Below are positions 27,085-37,074 of a stretch of 49,787 nt of DNA, in pieces (within the stretch, counting starts at the first letter, position 1; each line of letters begins with the position of its first letter). The translations under genes and the position numbers were made by a program. Source of the stretch: Planctomycetota bacterium (lineage in GTDB: Bacteria; Planctomycetota; Planctomycetia; Gemmatales; Gemmataceae). Under the pieces are notes generated by a model. The model was given only the letters and a program-made list of their open reading frames with translations, did not search any database and had not been told where the DNA came from. The stretch spans positions 1 to 49,787 of the forward strand of contig JAKBAI010000008.1 of NCBI GenBank assembly GCA_021809185.1, in the 5' to 3' direction.

Positions 27085-27268
27085 ATCGCGCTGCTATAAG
27101 CTGGGAAATCGAACTGAGTAATTTATGATTTTCTTTCGTTTCTGCTAAGCAGATCCGTGTTCTAGGATCTTAGTTATCAATCAATTCATTGCGATTAGTC
27201 AATCGGTGATTTTTGATTTGATTTTAGGGCTTGAAATAATTACCTACTTCTTCATCGATAGGCCAAGA

Positions 27269-27958
27269 TTAGTCGTTGCGAATATCGGATTCAATTACTC
27301 CATCTCTCAATCGTATCACTCTTCTCGCCCATTCCGCAATATCGTTTTCGTGGGTTACCATGATAATTGTTTTACCAGCTTGGTTTAATTTGCGTAACAT
27401 TGTCATAATTTCTACGCTGGTTTTTGTGTCCAGATTTCCGGTCGGTTCATCAGCAAGGATCACATGGGGATCGTTGACTAAGGCACGGGCAATAGCAACA
27501 CGCTGTTGCTGACCACCCGATAACTGAAATGGGCGGTGGTCTAAACGCGAACCCAGACCGACCATATCCGCAAGGGCCAAACAGCGTTGTTTGGTTATCT
27601 CATTCAATTTAATATTTTGATAGAGTAGAGGAACTTCAATATTTTCGACAACCGTATATTGCGGTAACAAATTATACGATTGGAAGATGAATCCCAGATA
27701 ACGGGAACGGACTTCCGATAGCTCATCGTCGGCCATATGCGACACATCGACTTCTGATAATTCATATTTGCCATCGCTCAAGCGATCCAAACAGCCGAGG
27801 ATATTGAGTAACGTCGATTTTCCGGATCCAGATGGTCCCATCAGGGCGACAAAATCTCCTTCAAAAATCTCTAGATTCAAGCCCTTTAAAACATGAAGTG
27901 CTTCCCCACCCAGGTAGTAATATTTATGCAAATCCACAATTCGGACAATATATGACAT
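27269..27958 (-). CDS. ABC transporter ATPase, LolD/MacB family
   Basis: 229 residues, a complete ABC ATPase: Walker A GPSGSGKST (residues 41-49), Q-loop FQSYNLLPQ, signature LSGGQ (146-150), Walker B VILADEPTGNLD with catalytic E171, and the switch histidine in VTHE. The sequence from YYLGGEALHVLKGLN on is typical of the LolD/MacB/YbbA-type 'LptB-unlike' exporters that partner with FtsX-fold permeases. It powers the MacB-like permease encoded next. It is separated from that gene by 262 bp with 15-bp repeats, and from the HlyD-like gene by 334 bp, gaps that are long for an operon, so internal promoters are possible. Confidence 0.92.
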   Translation of the reverse strand: MSYIVRIVDLHKYYYLGGEALHVLKGLNLEIFEGDFVALMGPSGSGKSTLLNILGCLDRLSDGKYELSEVDVSHMADDELSEVRSRYLGFIFQSYNLLPQYTVVENIEVPLLYQNIKLNEITKQRCLALADMVGLGSRLDHRPFQLSGGQQQRVAIARALVNDPHVILADEPTGNLDTKTSVEIMTMLRKLNQAGKTIIMVTHENDIAEWARRVIRLRDGVIESDIRND

Positions 27959-28292
27959 AAAAAATGCTCTAATTCAAAATTAGCTTAGACAACAACCAAC
28001 GGAAAAAGTCATCTTCACCGTCTTAATTCACCATCGGTAATTTATGGAATGTGTTCCTGAGAGGATCATTGCATAAAAAGGTGAATTAAAGTCGACTCTT
28101 GATCTTAATTTTCTACGATCTTAATTTTCTCACGAAAAAAGAAAAATAGATCAGTTAATAGAATGTCTAGGCTTCGATGATTCAACTAAAAATAGCTGGG
28201 ACTTTAATGGGGCATGTTGGGCTTATCGGCTAAATTATTGCTTGATCGATGGGGCAACATCGGCAGAGAGATCGGTTCATCGCAACATGGAA
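27959..28292. other. spacer within the efflux gene cluster
   Basis: 334 bp between the ATPase gene and the upstream HlyD-like gene. No gene was seen. It may hold a secondary promoter for the ATPase and permease genes. Confidence 0.4.
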
Positions 28293-30509
28293 TCAACTTT
28301 TACCAGGAAAGGCCCCTTTACCTGGCATTCCTCCCCCTGGCATTCCTCCTTTGCCCTTGAATCCACCTTTGCCTTTGGTTTTGCCTTTCTCACCCCATCC
28401 ACCCTTCGAATCGGCACTATCTATGCTATCTGCGGTTTTTGCTGATTTCCCTTTAGATTTTAGTAGTACACTGGGATTAAGCACTACCGTGTCTCCTTCA
28501 TCTAAGCCCTCTTTGACTTCAGCTAGCCGATCGTTAGAAAGACCAATAACGATTTCACGTTCTTGAGGACCAGTTGGGGTCATCACAAAACACTTCCTAG
28601 TTTTCAAATCGCCATCGGTGCTAAAGATCGCTTGAATGGGGATAGCTCTTACAGGAGTAGTCGTATTTTCAATATGAATTGTTACCTCAGCACTCATCCC
28701 GGGTTTCAATCCCTTGATCTCTTCATCGACACCGATCATCGTTTGATATACTTTAACATCTGCGGCGAAGAAATCTTGCTGAGACGCAACCGTTGCAACC
28801 GTCCTTACATGCCCTTTGAGAAGTTTGTCTGGAAAGGAGTCGATCCGGATACTCGCTGATTGACCCCTTGAAATTAATTTGGTTTCTCGATTTGCGAATT
28901 TATTCCTTAAATTATCGATTACGGAGTCGTTTTGTGACACCAGCCGGCTGAATGGATCGAGATTAAGCAATAACGAGGCTTGTAAAGAGCCAACAAAGCC
29001 AGTTGGTCGACGATCATCGGCACGCAGTTTGGAGACCATCGCTTCGTGAATTTTTGTGTTGACCTGCATTTTCCGTAAATTCGGAATTCGCATTAGCTTC
29101 TGCCCTTCACGGACTGGCTCCCCCTGAGCAATCATCGACTGATTAGACCCTTGACCAAATCGGAGTTGTTCAGGAACAAAATAGACTACCATTCCTTCTT
29201 GTGGAGAAACGATTTTACACATTTGAATCTGGTTTTCAATTTCTTCCAGTCGCTTTCTTTCCTGTTCATAAACGGATCGTTTCGTTTCGCGTTCCGTTGT
29301 TGCTTGGATCTCTTTGGCATTGGCTTGGATTAAAGTTCGATCGTAGGCGCTCCATGCTTCTTTGATTTTGTTTCGATAATCTTTGACAGAGCGGTGTACC
29401 GTATAGTTCACCAAAATACCTTTTTCCGTACGAACCTTTTTGAGAGATTCGATAGAACTAGATAGTCGCGATTCATCGGAAGAGACTTGACTTGCGGAAA
29501 TGTAACCTTTCAATGCCATTCGTGAAGAATATGCAGCTCGGTCTTTCCACGATTCGACATCCGATTCTGCTAAGTCGACGCGCCCATTCACATCGTCTAA
29601 AAGCTGTTGATAAGTCCCTTTCAAAGATAATAATGGATTTCCTGGTGAAAGGGTTTGCATGTATTTGGTCGAAAAAGTGGTTGGGTTCGTTTCAATTTCT
29701 TGTAATAATTCTTCTGCTTTATCTCGACTCAATTTTTTGAATGTTTCTTTGGGGAGACCGATGTAGGTTTCCAGATCGATTTGCGCTAGTTGAATGGTGT
29801 TCAGAGCAGTTTCTTGATCGCTTTTATTTTGACTAACGACAATTTTAACATTCTCTGAGGCAGTGGTGAAATTCGCCAAGGCCGTATCAACCACAATTTT
29901 TTGTGCAATATACTGATCTTCTAGTGCAGAAGAATCAAGCAAGGCAATTAATTCATTTGCTTTAACTTCCGTACCATCATCAATGACCCATTTGATCGTT
30001 GTGGAAGCCGTTGCTCCTTTCGTAGTTGCTTTAACGTGGCAAACTACTTCTTTATTTTCTACCGATTCCAGATTCCCTCGTTCCACCACCGTCAAATCGA
30101 TAGGTTCTAATTTTATCGTTTGCGTGAGAATATCCGCTCGAGAAGTGGTTGGAGTAGAGAGGAGTTGGTTGGCTGCAACACCAACTCCTAATAAACCCGC
30201 ACAAGCGATCAGAAGATATTTTAATTTTCGTGATTTTTTTAGAGGGCGAGACAAAGAAGGGGCGGCTTTAACGGCTTTCTCCGAACTCGGAAGATCCGGT
30301 ATTCCTGCTAATGGGCTTTGCGATTGGTTCGGGGAGTACTGGTGCGAAGGATCCTCCAGATGGTTTGGAGAAGATCGATGGTTTGGGGGAGTTTCCGAGT
30401 GTTGCCGGATTTGGTAATTCTCGTGGGTTGTTGGATGGTTGTGCTGGTCCCCGTTTAAGGGTTCCCGGCTCTGCAATGGGTTCTCCGACGCAATTGAGGG
30501 TACATTCAT
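28293..30509 (-). CDS. HlyD/MacA-family periplasmic adaptor (membrane fusion protein)
   Basis: About 738 residues from the ATG at 30509. A low-complexity N-terminus (residues 1-90, rich in His, Pro, Ser and Asn) precedes one inner-membrane helix (KYLLIACAGLLGVGVAANQLL), then a lipoyl/beta-barrel half (TVVERGNLESVENKEVVCHV), a long helical hairpin (about 190-450), and the second barrel half with RTVATVASQQDF. The tail is Gly/Lys-rich (KGKGGFKGKGGMPGGGMPG). It links the MacB-like permease to the TolC-like protein. ATG 30509 has GGAG with a 9-nt gap. TTG 30476, also with GGAG upstream, and TTG 30254 are alternatives. The first two put the start well inside the tolC-like gene; only the last avoids overlap, but it lacks a good Shine-Dalgarno. 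Confidence 0.85.
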   Translation of the reverse strand: MNVPSIASENPLQSREPLNGDQHNHPTTHENYQIRQHSETPPNHRSSPNHLEDPSHQYSPNQSQSPLAGIPDLPSSEKAVKAAPSLSRPLKKSRKLKYLLIACAGLLGVGVAANQLLSTPTTSRADILTQTIKLEPIDLTVVERGNLESVENKEVVCHVKATTKGATASTTIKWVIDDGTEVKANELIALLDSSALEDQYIAQKIVVDTALANFTTASENVKIVVSQNKSDQETALNTIQLAQIDLETYIGLPKETFKKLSRDKAEELLQEIETNPTTFSTKYMQTLSPGNPLLSLKGTYQQLLDDVNGRVDLAESDVESWKDRAAYSSRMALKGYISASQVSSDESRLSSSIESLKKVRTEKGILVNYTVHRSVKDYRNKIKEAWSAYDRTLIQANAKEIQATTERETKRSVYEQERKRLEEIENQIQMCKIVSPQEGMVVYFVPEQLRFGQGSNQSMIAQGEPVREGQKLMRIPNLRKMQVNTKIHEAMVSKLRADDRRPTGFVGSLQASLLLNLDPFSRLVSQNDSVIDNLRNKFANRETKLISRGQSASIRIDSFPDKLLKGHVRTVATVASQQDFFAADVKVYQTMIGVDEEIKGLKPGMSAEVTIHIENTTTPVRAIPIQAIFSTDGDLKTRKCFVMTPTGPQEREIVIGLSNDRLAEVKEGLDEGDTVVLNPSVLLKSKGKSAKTADSIDSADSKGGWGEKGKTKGKGGFKGKGGMPGGGMPGKGAFPGKS

Positions 30510-33162
30510 CTTTCCATACTCCACGTTCATCTAGAGGAAATTGATCTATATCTCGAAATAATCGAATTCTCGCTAATAAATAGTTCGTCCATACCGTATA
30601 CAAGCCATCTTGAGCCACCAATAATGAGTTTTGGAAACTCAATAGCTGTTGTGTCAAGGCCGCTGCGTTCCCTGCTGTTTGCCCCCCTGTAATCCCGCGT
30701 GGGTCCGGAGGAGCCAGGAAAACATCCAATGAATTTTCTACAAGAGCATAAGCAATTTCAACGGCTCGTTGTTGTATTTTATAATTTTCAGCAAGCTGAC
30801 GCAATTGTCGAACTTCCGTTCGAACATCATTCATAATAAAGTCTTCAGTGGCCATTAAACCTCGTCGCGCGGATTGATAGGCGATCAAAGCAGAACGATA
30901 GTTATTTCGTTGCAATCGTCGCACGATTGGCAATTGCCCGTTTAGTATTAATTCATTCGTAGTCCGGGAGCCACCAATATCCAGCGGTATATTTTGACCG
31001 GATGGGGATGTAGACGCTAAACTATATTCTACATTCAAAACTCCCAAAAGGGAATTGGCTACTACTCGAATTTGTCGCCAAGCGTCCACAATTTGACCGC
31101 GAGCATTCATAATTTCGATACGATTCGCTAAAGCGTATTGAACGGCCATGGTTAAAGATTGATCAAATTCTGAATTGACAAAATCAAAACCGTTGATGCA
31201 AACAGGTGGCAAACTTGGCCAATTATCCTTAATTTGTCCCAATCTTTCCTGTCGAGCTTCCGTTAAAACCAAAACATATAGATTAATTACTTCACGATAC
31301 AAAGTCAATTGGTCTTTCGGACCTCGATTCATTCCTTCTCGTTCCCATCGTTTTTCTTCAAAATCTCTCAAAACTAGCTCAAAAAGGGCCAAATAGATCT
31401 GTTTTTGAAGTTCTGCTAGTTGTTCAACGTCACTATTGGGCAAACTACGGCCTTGAGTTTCCAGACGTGCTTTCTTGTTTAACAATTCACGCTGTTCCGT
31501 CCGAATTTTTTTCAATTCTTCATTCGCTTCCCCTCTCGTTCGTTTTTCCCATTCATGCCAACGTTGAATAATTTTTTCTCGAAAATCGGTTTGCTGCACA
31601 ATCGCGGAATTCTCTAGCTGATCTTTAAGAAATACACGCAATTTTACTTCAATCGGAATCCCTTCAAGACCTGCTCCGCCCAGAATTTCTAAATTATTCC
31701 TTACAATCTGAATATGAGCATCTGCATCTCTTCTCGCCTGAGCAAATTGTTCTCTTAATAAATTAAAACGACCTAATTGTAATGTAATTGGCAGCACAGG
31801 CCGCGTATCCAGTTCAATGGGTATATTGGTTGGAATCCCTAGTTGTAGCTTAAAGATATCTAACGCATTTAAACAGTTCAATCTTCTTACAAGCAACGTA
31901 GTTCGTGCAGCAATCAATTGTTGTTCCACTTGATCGACCTGCAACGGAGGGACATCGCTCCCTTCGGCAAATCCTTTGAATTGTTGTAAATATTCTGTAA
32001 GTTTTCTTACATTTTCAATTTCGTCTCGTAATGTGGAGAGTAGCAGCAGTGTAGGAATGTATCCTTGGGCAGCCGCTGTCAAGTTAAAAAAGATACCACG
32101 AGTAATCAACCCAGAATAGCTATAGGGGGCATTGAAAACCGAATCGCCAGAAATGATATAAGAATAGAATAATTGACGAAATCGATAATAAGAGCGAATA
32201 CCATACAGTAATCCTCGTTCTGCCAGAGTTAACGGTTCGAGAGTTACCGCAAATCCCCCACCTGCTAACAACGGTTGAGTGATTTGCAAACTCAGAGTTG
32301 AAATGCCAATTTTAGGATTACCACTTCCCAGATTGAGCACTAATTTATTGGCGAATTGTAGTAACAAGGTCGCACCGGTTGGGAAAAGGCGATTCACCCC
32401 CACGGTGGATGTGGGTTGCCATAAATTCAATTGGCCTGTGGAAGTCTGTCTACCGGCGATTTCACGAATTGCTTGTTCTGAAGCAAAAAATTGAGCGGCA
32501 AAGGCGAATCGCTGTAACGAAACGGGAAGGGCAGCATTGTACAAGTCCTCTCGGCGATCCTGGTGATCGCGGCCGTTAAATACACTGAGTTCGACCACCT
32601 GATCTGGGGTTAAGCGGTAAGGGCGGTTCTTGGCGCGAAGTGCCCGATCGAACGAAGATCCTACCACTTCTCCAAAGGCAGATTCTCCATACCCCGCTGC
32701 TGTCAATAATATTGCGGATTGATCCAGAGGATTATCAATTTCTGGAAAACCGTTTACTTCTCTATTTTTGCGATCCCATTCTTCGATGTATTGTAGCCAG
32801 CCGGTTCCTATATATTCTCCAACCCCTGCTTTGCCTGGACGTTGGGGGTTAGGCGAGAGTAATTCTGCCGCGTAATCATCTGGTGGTTTTGGAGGAAAAT
32901 CGGGGTTCGTTGGATCTGCGAAGCGTGCGCGAGGATCGGGATAAGCATACCAATTCCTTAAATCCCATTTTGGGAATTGATTCTTTTGAGCCAAGATCCC
33001 AACTATATCATCATCGGACATATTTCGGTAAAATCGCCGAGTACATCCCAAAATCGCGGCGAATATCGCTATAATCGTTACCGCATAACTGCATTTTCGA
33101 AGATAATCTGAATTCCATGTCGGTGTGAGAGTTTGATAAGTTTTCTTGAGCCAATTAATCAT
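30268..33162 (-). CDS. TolC-like outer-membrane efflux lipoprotein
   Basis: 964 residues, about twice the usual TolC length. An N-terminal basic segment and helix end in the lipobox ILGC (about residue 39-40), so a lipoprotein is likely. Two long helical repeat regions typical of outer-membrane efflux proteins follow: for example LNGQLPIVRRLQRNNYRSALIAYQSARR and LRQLAENYKIQQRAVEIAYALV, with a central coiled-coil insert (WEKRTRGEANEELKKIRTEQ). The Pro/Asn-rich C-terminal 75 residues coincide with the start of the HlyD-like gene in another frame. It is the first gene of the minus-strand operon and forms the exit duct of the tripartite pump. The extra length is an oddity, but the frame is intact; planctomycete members of this family are often long. 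Confidence 0.85.
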   Translation of the reverse strand: MINWLKKTYQTLTPTWNSDYLRKCSYAVTIIAIFAAILGCTRRFYRNMSDDDIVGILAQKNQFPKWDLRNWYAYPDPRARFADPTNPDFPPKPPDDYAAELLSPNPQRPGKAGVGEYIGTGWLQYIEEWDRKNREVNGFPEIDNPLDQSAILLTAAGYGESAFGEVVGSSFDRALRAKNRPYRLTPDQVVELSVFNGRDHQDRREDLYNAALPVSLQRFAFAAQFFASEQAIREIAGRQTSTGQLNLWQPTSTVGVNRLFPTGATLLLQFANKLVLNLGSGNPKIGISTLSLQITQPLLAGGGFAVTLEPLTLAERGLLYGIRSYYRFRQLFYSYIISGDSVFNAPYSYSGLITRGIFFNLTAAAQGYIPTLLLLSTLRDEIENVRKLTEYLQQFKGFAEGSDVPPLQVDQVEQQLIAARTTLLVRRLNCLNALDIFKLQLGIPTNIPIELDTRPVLPITLQLGRFNLLREQFAQARRDADAHIQIVRNNLEILGGAGLEGIPIEVKLRVFLKDQLENSAIVQQTDFREKIIQRWHEWEKRTRGEANEELKKIRTEQRELLNKKARLETQGRSLPNSDVEQLAELQKQIYLALFELVLRDFEEKRWEREGMNRGPKDQLTLYREVINLYVLVLTEARQERLGQIKDNWPSLPPVCINGFDFVNSEFDQSLTMAVQYALANRIEIMNARGQIVDAWRQIRVVANSLLGVLNVEYSLASTSPSGQNIPLDIGGSRTTNELILNGQLPIVRRLQRNNYRSALIAYQSARRGLMATEDFIMNDVRTEVRQLRQLAENYKIQQRAVEIAYALVENSLDVFLAPPDPRGITGGQTAGNAAALTQQLLSFQNSLLVAQDGLYTVWTNYLLARIRLFRDIDQFPLDERGVWKDECTLNCVGEPIAEPGTLKRGPAQPSNNPRELPNPATLGNSPKPSIFSKPSGGSFAPVLPEPIAKPISRNTGSSEFGESR

Positions 33163-33590
33163 TGTTTCATCCTTTGGCGCATTTCCAGCCTGTATTTTCC
33201 TGAAAATCGTTATCGGAAGAAAAGGTTACCTAGCTTCATTCATACTTTTTCCTTTTATGGGAGTTTATTTATATTTTATGCAAATAATTTTACCTGTTTT
33301 TGTTGCTTCCTCTGATTTATTCGAATTCTTATCCAATTCATTTCCGATTGTGATTAAAATCTAATGACAATCGCTTTTAGAGTCGTTTTTTTGTCGATAG
33401 CTGAGCGATATTTTTAGACCATTGCTACTCTTTAATCTCCTATGGATCTATTTGTTTATCTCCAATTTTTTTCGAAAAAATGGACATTGTCGAATTATCA
33501 TCAGCTTTTACAATCTTTTTACCCTTCGATATTTTGTTTGATCATAGGATTAGGAAAGATAGTTTTCTTTATTCGTTTTTGGAGTCAACG
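33163..33590. other. divergent promoter region of tolC-like and hemW-like genes
   Basis: About 430 AT-rich bp between divergent genes, with no gene seen; the 60-70 codon plus-strand ORFs here are hydrophobic and lack ribosome-binding sites. Promoters for both genes should lie here. Confidence 0.45.
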
Positions 33591-34784
33591 ATGATGTGGG
33601 CAGAAGAAGTTATTTCAAATGGGATAATTCCTTGGCTGACCCCATTGGGCGTCTATATCCATATCCCATTTTGTCAACATCATTGCCATTATTGTGATTT
33701 TGCAGTAACGGTGGGACAGGACGATCTCATCTCTGCTTATCTAGATGCGTTAACTATAGAAATAACAAAATTGGGAAGAATAACTCCGGTTCAGACCATT
33801 TTTATTGGGGGTGGAACGCCTTCTTATTTACCTCCGAAAGAACTGGAACGTCTTTTACGAGTGATTAATCATTGGTTACCTGCTCCTGAAGGCGTTCCAC
33901 GAGAATTTTCGATTGAAGCGACTCCCGAAAGTTTAACGCTCGAAAAAATCGACATGCTCTATCAACAGGGGGTGACGAGAATAAGTTTGGGAGTGCAAAC
34001 ATTTAACGAAAAATTTTTGCCGGTTCTCGATCGAATCCACCGCCCTAACCATATTTTTCCGGTGTTGGAACAACTGAGGCGCTATCCGCTGCAAATTTCT
34101 TTAGATTTAATGTTCGGGTTGCCAGGTCAAACCACCGCCGATTGGGAAAAAGATTTACACCAAGCGCTACAACAGGGAACACATCATCTCTCCACTTATG
34201 GCTTAACGTATGAAAAGGGAACACCGCTTTGGAAGAAGTGGAAAAAGGGGGATGTTATCGCATGTAGCGAAGAAGAGGAATTGGAAATGTATAAGCAAGC
34301 GATTCTTATTTTGCAATCTGCAAACTGGGATCATTACGAGATATCAAATTTCGCGAAAGGAAATACCCGCTGCCGGCACAACGAACTTTACTGGGCCAAT
34401 TATGCATATTATGGATTCGGTGTTGGTGCTGCCAGTTATGTTGAAGGCAATAGGCAAATGAATAAAAGAAACAGCGCGGATTATATTCAAACGATAATGA
34501 GCGGTGATTCGGCTATTTTCCAGAGCGAGAAACTTTCCGATTACGATCGCGCTTGGGAAACCATAGCGATCCAATTGCGGCGCTGTGAGGGGATCAACGC
34601 CATTACCTTTGCACATCAGACCGGTTTTTCGCTAGCAGAGCTGATAGGGAAAGTTTTGGAATCTCTCGAAAAGTTGAATCTTGTTCAGGTAACCGACCAG
34701 AAAATTGCCCTAACGGAACAGGGAAAACCGCTCGCGGATAGTATCATTGCCCAGATCATGAAGGAACAAAAAGAGAAGTACTAA
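33591..34784 (+). CDS. hemW: HemW-like radical SAM protein
   Basis: About 397 residues. The radical SAM cluster motif is C28-xxx-C32-xx-C35 (FCQHHCHYCDF) preceded by VYIHIPF; FIGGGTPSYL and SLGVQTFNEKFLPVLDRIHRP follow, then LDLMFGLPGQT, the pattern of HemW, the haem chaperone formerly annotated as oxygen-independent coproporphyrinogen III oxidase. The C-terminal HemN-type domain (Y..YEISNFAKG.....HN..YW) is complete. HemW is thought to insert haem into respiratory enzymes; true HemN has an extra N-terminal motif not seen here. The start ATG 33591 has GGAG 6 nt upstream; the track of in-frame codons back to 33480 has no such signal. The haem enzymes at 40.7-45.7 kb are possible clients, though not adjacent. 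Confidence 0.88.
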   Translation: MMWAEEVISNGIIPWLTPLGVYIHIPFCQHHCHYCDFAVTVGQDDLISAYLDALTIEITKLGRITPVQTIFIGGGTPSYLPPKELERLLRVINHWLPAPEGVPREFSIEATPESLTLEKIDMLYQQGVTRISLGVQTFNEKFLPVLDRIHRPNHIFPVLEQLRRYPLQISLDLMFGLPGQTTADWEKDLHQALQQGTHHLSTYGLTYEKGTPLWKKWKKGDVIACSEEEELEMYKQAILILQSANWDHYEISNFAKGNTRCRHNELYWANYAYYGFGVGAASYVEGNRQMNKRNSADYIQTIMSGDSAIFQSEKLSDYDRAWETIAIQLRRCEGINAITFAHQTGFSLAELIGKVLESLEKLNLVQVTDQKIALTEQGKPLADSIIAQIMKEQKEKY

Positions 34785-35060
34785 CTCGATCGATGGCATG
34801 GGATATGCGCAAGCAATTTCATAAGTGATAGATATATTGATAAAGAATAATGAATGTGGTTCAAAGTTGTAATCCCAAAAGTTTATCAAAGCGAGTATAA
34901 TTCTAGAAACGAGCTATTAAGAGTCTATAAGAATCTATCCTGGAAGCGTTTGTTTATGAATTTGTAATCGAGGTTTTAGCGAGTGATCTGTGAAAATATA
35001 CGATCCAGTATTTGGAAATCGAGAAATAGGATAGAGCAGCAAACAAAGGGAAAAAGCTAG

Positions 35061-36515
35061 ATGTTTCGATTGTTAATTATTGACGATGAATCAGCGATTT
35101 TACATGCGTTTCGCCGAGCGTTTCGTCCACCGGAATTTGAAATTGCCACAGCGGTAACGGCAAGAGATGGTTTGAGTGAATGGGATAAATTCCGACCAGA
35201 TGTCGTGATCTTGGATGTTCATCTCCCTGATGGGGATGGCTTGCAAACGTATGAGAAAATTCGTCAGCTCGATGGCCGAGTACCGGTTATTTTGATTACC
35301 GGTCACGGCACCAGCGAACTTGCGATTGAAGGAATCAAACGAGGGGCTTTCGACTTTTTGCTCAAACCTCTCGAATACGATCAATTCCGGGATATTGTGC
35401 TACGGGCTTGTGCTAGTAGTAAACTTATGAATACGCCCACCATGTTGGGACCAGATATTCCAGAAGAGAGTTCTGCTGATGCACTAATCGGGCGCTGCCC
35501 AGCAATGCAAGAAGTATACAAAGGGATTGGAAAAATCGCACCGCAAGATGAAACTGTTTTGATTTTGGGAGAAAGCGGAACAGGAAAAGAGTTGGTTGCG
35601 CGGGCGATTTATCAGCATAGTCGCCGAGTGAATAAGCCATTTCTGGCAATTAATTGTGCCGCACTTCCTGAAAGTTTGTTGGAAAGTGAACTATTTGGTC
35701 ATGAGCGTGGAGCCTTCACGGGGGCGGATCGACTGCGGATAGGTAAATTTGAACAGTGCAATGGCGGTACCCTGTTTCTGGATGAAGTTGGGGAGATGAC
35801 CCCTTTAACGCAAGTGAAGTTGCTTCGGGTTTTGCAAGAAAGAACCTTAGAACGTCTTGGTAGCAATGAGCTGGTTCGTGTCAATGTTCGAGTCATTGCG
35901 GCAACGAATATCGAACTGGAAAAAGCGATTTCTCAGGGGCGATTTCGTCTCGATTTATTTTATCGGCTCAATGGTTTTTCAATCTCATTGCCGCCATTGC
36001 GAGAACGTGGCGATGATCTCGTTTCGTTAACCCATTATTTCCTTCAACGCCAAGCCAAGGAATTAGGAAAATCTCTACTTAGCGTTCCTTTTGAAACAAT
36101 CGATCTTCTGAAAAAATATTCCTGGCCTGGTAATATCCGTGAACTGCAAAGTGTTCTCAAACAGGCTTTGTTGTTTATGAGCGGTTCGGTTTTGCTCCCA
36201 GAGTATCTTCCTGCTCAGCTCACTCAACCCTTGCCGGTCATTCCGATATCGGGAGATAATCCCACAGATCTAATGGAAGGTTGGCGGCAATTTATTCAAC
36301 AGCAAATCGATAATCATTCGACCGATCTTTATGCTCAATGTCTTGCCAAAATGGAGACACAACTCCTCACATCGGTATTGCAACATACTGCGGGGAATCA
36401 AGTCAAAGCGGCAGAAATATTGGGGATTACTCGTGGCAGCTTGAGACATAAAATTCGTTCTCTCAATATATCGATTGAACGGACAATCTGGTCGAATAGT
36501 AGCCATCCTGATTAA
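35061..36515 (+). CDS. sigma-54-dependent response regulator (NtrC family)
   Basis: 484 residues. An N-terminal receiver domain has acidic D8-D9, phospho-acceptor D52 (VVILDVHLPDGDG) and K102 (LLKPL). A short linker leads to a sigma-54 AAA+ domain: Walker A GESGTGKE (170-177), ELFGHERGAFTGA with the sigma-54-contacting GAFTGA loop, Walker B GGTLFLDEVGEM, and RFRLDLFYRL. A Fis-type helix-turn-helix closes the protein (NQVKAAEILGITRGSLRHKI). It activates RpoN-dependent promoters after phosphorylation. No histidine kinase gene is in the window, so the partner is unknown. The start ATG 35061 follows AAAGGGAAAAAG. The targets are not determinable; no clean -24/-12 site was found by eye. Confidence 0.92.
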   Translation: MFRLLIIDDESAILHAFRRAFRPPEFEIATAVTARDGLSEWDKFRPDVVILDVHLPDGDGLQTYEKIRQLDGRVPVILITGHGTSELAIEGIKRGAFDFLLKPLEYDQFRDIVLRACASSKLMNTPTMLGPDIPEESSADALIGRCPAMQEVYKGIGKIAPQDETVLILGESGTGKELVARAIYQHSRRVNKPFLAINCAALPESLLESELFGHERGAFTGADRLRIGKFEQCNGGTLFLDEVGEMTPLTQVKLLRVLQERTLERLGSNELVRVNVRVIAATNIELEKAISQGRFRLDLFYRLNGFSISLPPLRERGDDLVSLTHYFLQRQAKELGKSLLSVPFETIDLLKKYSWPGNIRELQSVLKQALLFMSGSVLLPEYLPAQLTQPLPVIPISGDNPTDLMEGWRQFIQQQIDNHSTDLYAQCLAKMETQLLTSVLQHTAGNQVKAAEILGITRGSLRHKIRSLNISIERTIWSNSSHPD

Positions 36516-37074
36516 TAGAAAACCAACTTGGCCGATGTGAAATCATCTTTCCGAATACCAGCTTATTCCCATTATCAGCAAAACAAAATGGAAATATGGG
36601 GGATTCTAAGTTGAATTTATGGAATTTAAATCAACTCTTTCATATTTTTGCTCAAGGCACTATATTTGCTTATTCATCAAAAAATAATAATTAGGAAAAA
36701 TAGTTTACCAGGGACTTTTGTTATACTTCCCTAAAATTTTTGATGGATATCTGAAAATTGGGAACTATTTTTCTTTCGGTTCTTCAAAAGTTGAATAATC
36801 TGGAATATCGATCCTTCATTAGATTAAGAAGTCAGGATCTTTCCTTTTTTTGAAACTCTAAATTCTAGATTACTTAGTAAAGGAATCGATAATCTCCAAA
36901 TTAAGTGAGAAATAACCAAGTAAGAAATAACTAAGCTTTATGACCTGCTTAGATGAAAAGTCGACTCATCATTTAATAAATTTTTGATGAATCGATCTTA
37001 ATAAGAATCAATTGATTACACCGTAATCATTTTACAATACACCCACCCCCCAAATAACCAGGAGCTTAAATTCT
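36516..37074. other. AT-rich intergenic region
   Basis: About 560 bp without a gene, containing a tandem AGAAATAACCAAGTA-like duplication near 36905-36935. Nothing else recognised. Confidence 0.45.
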
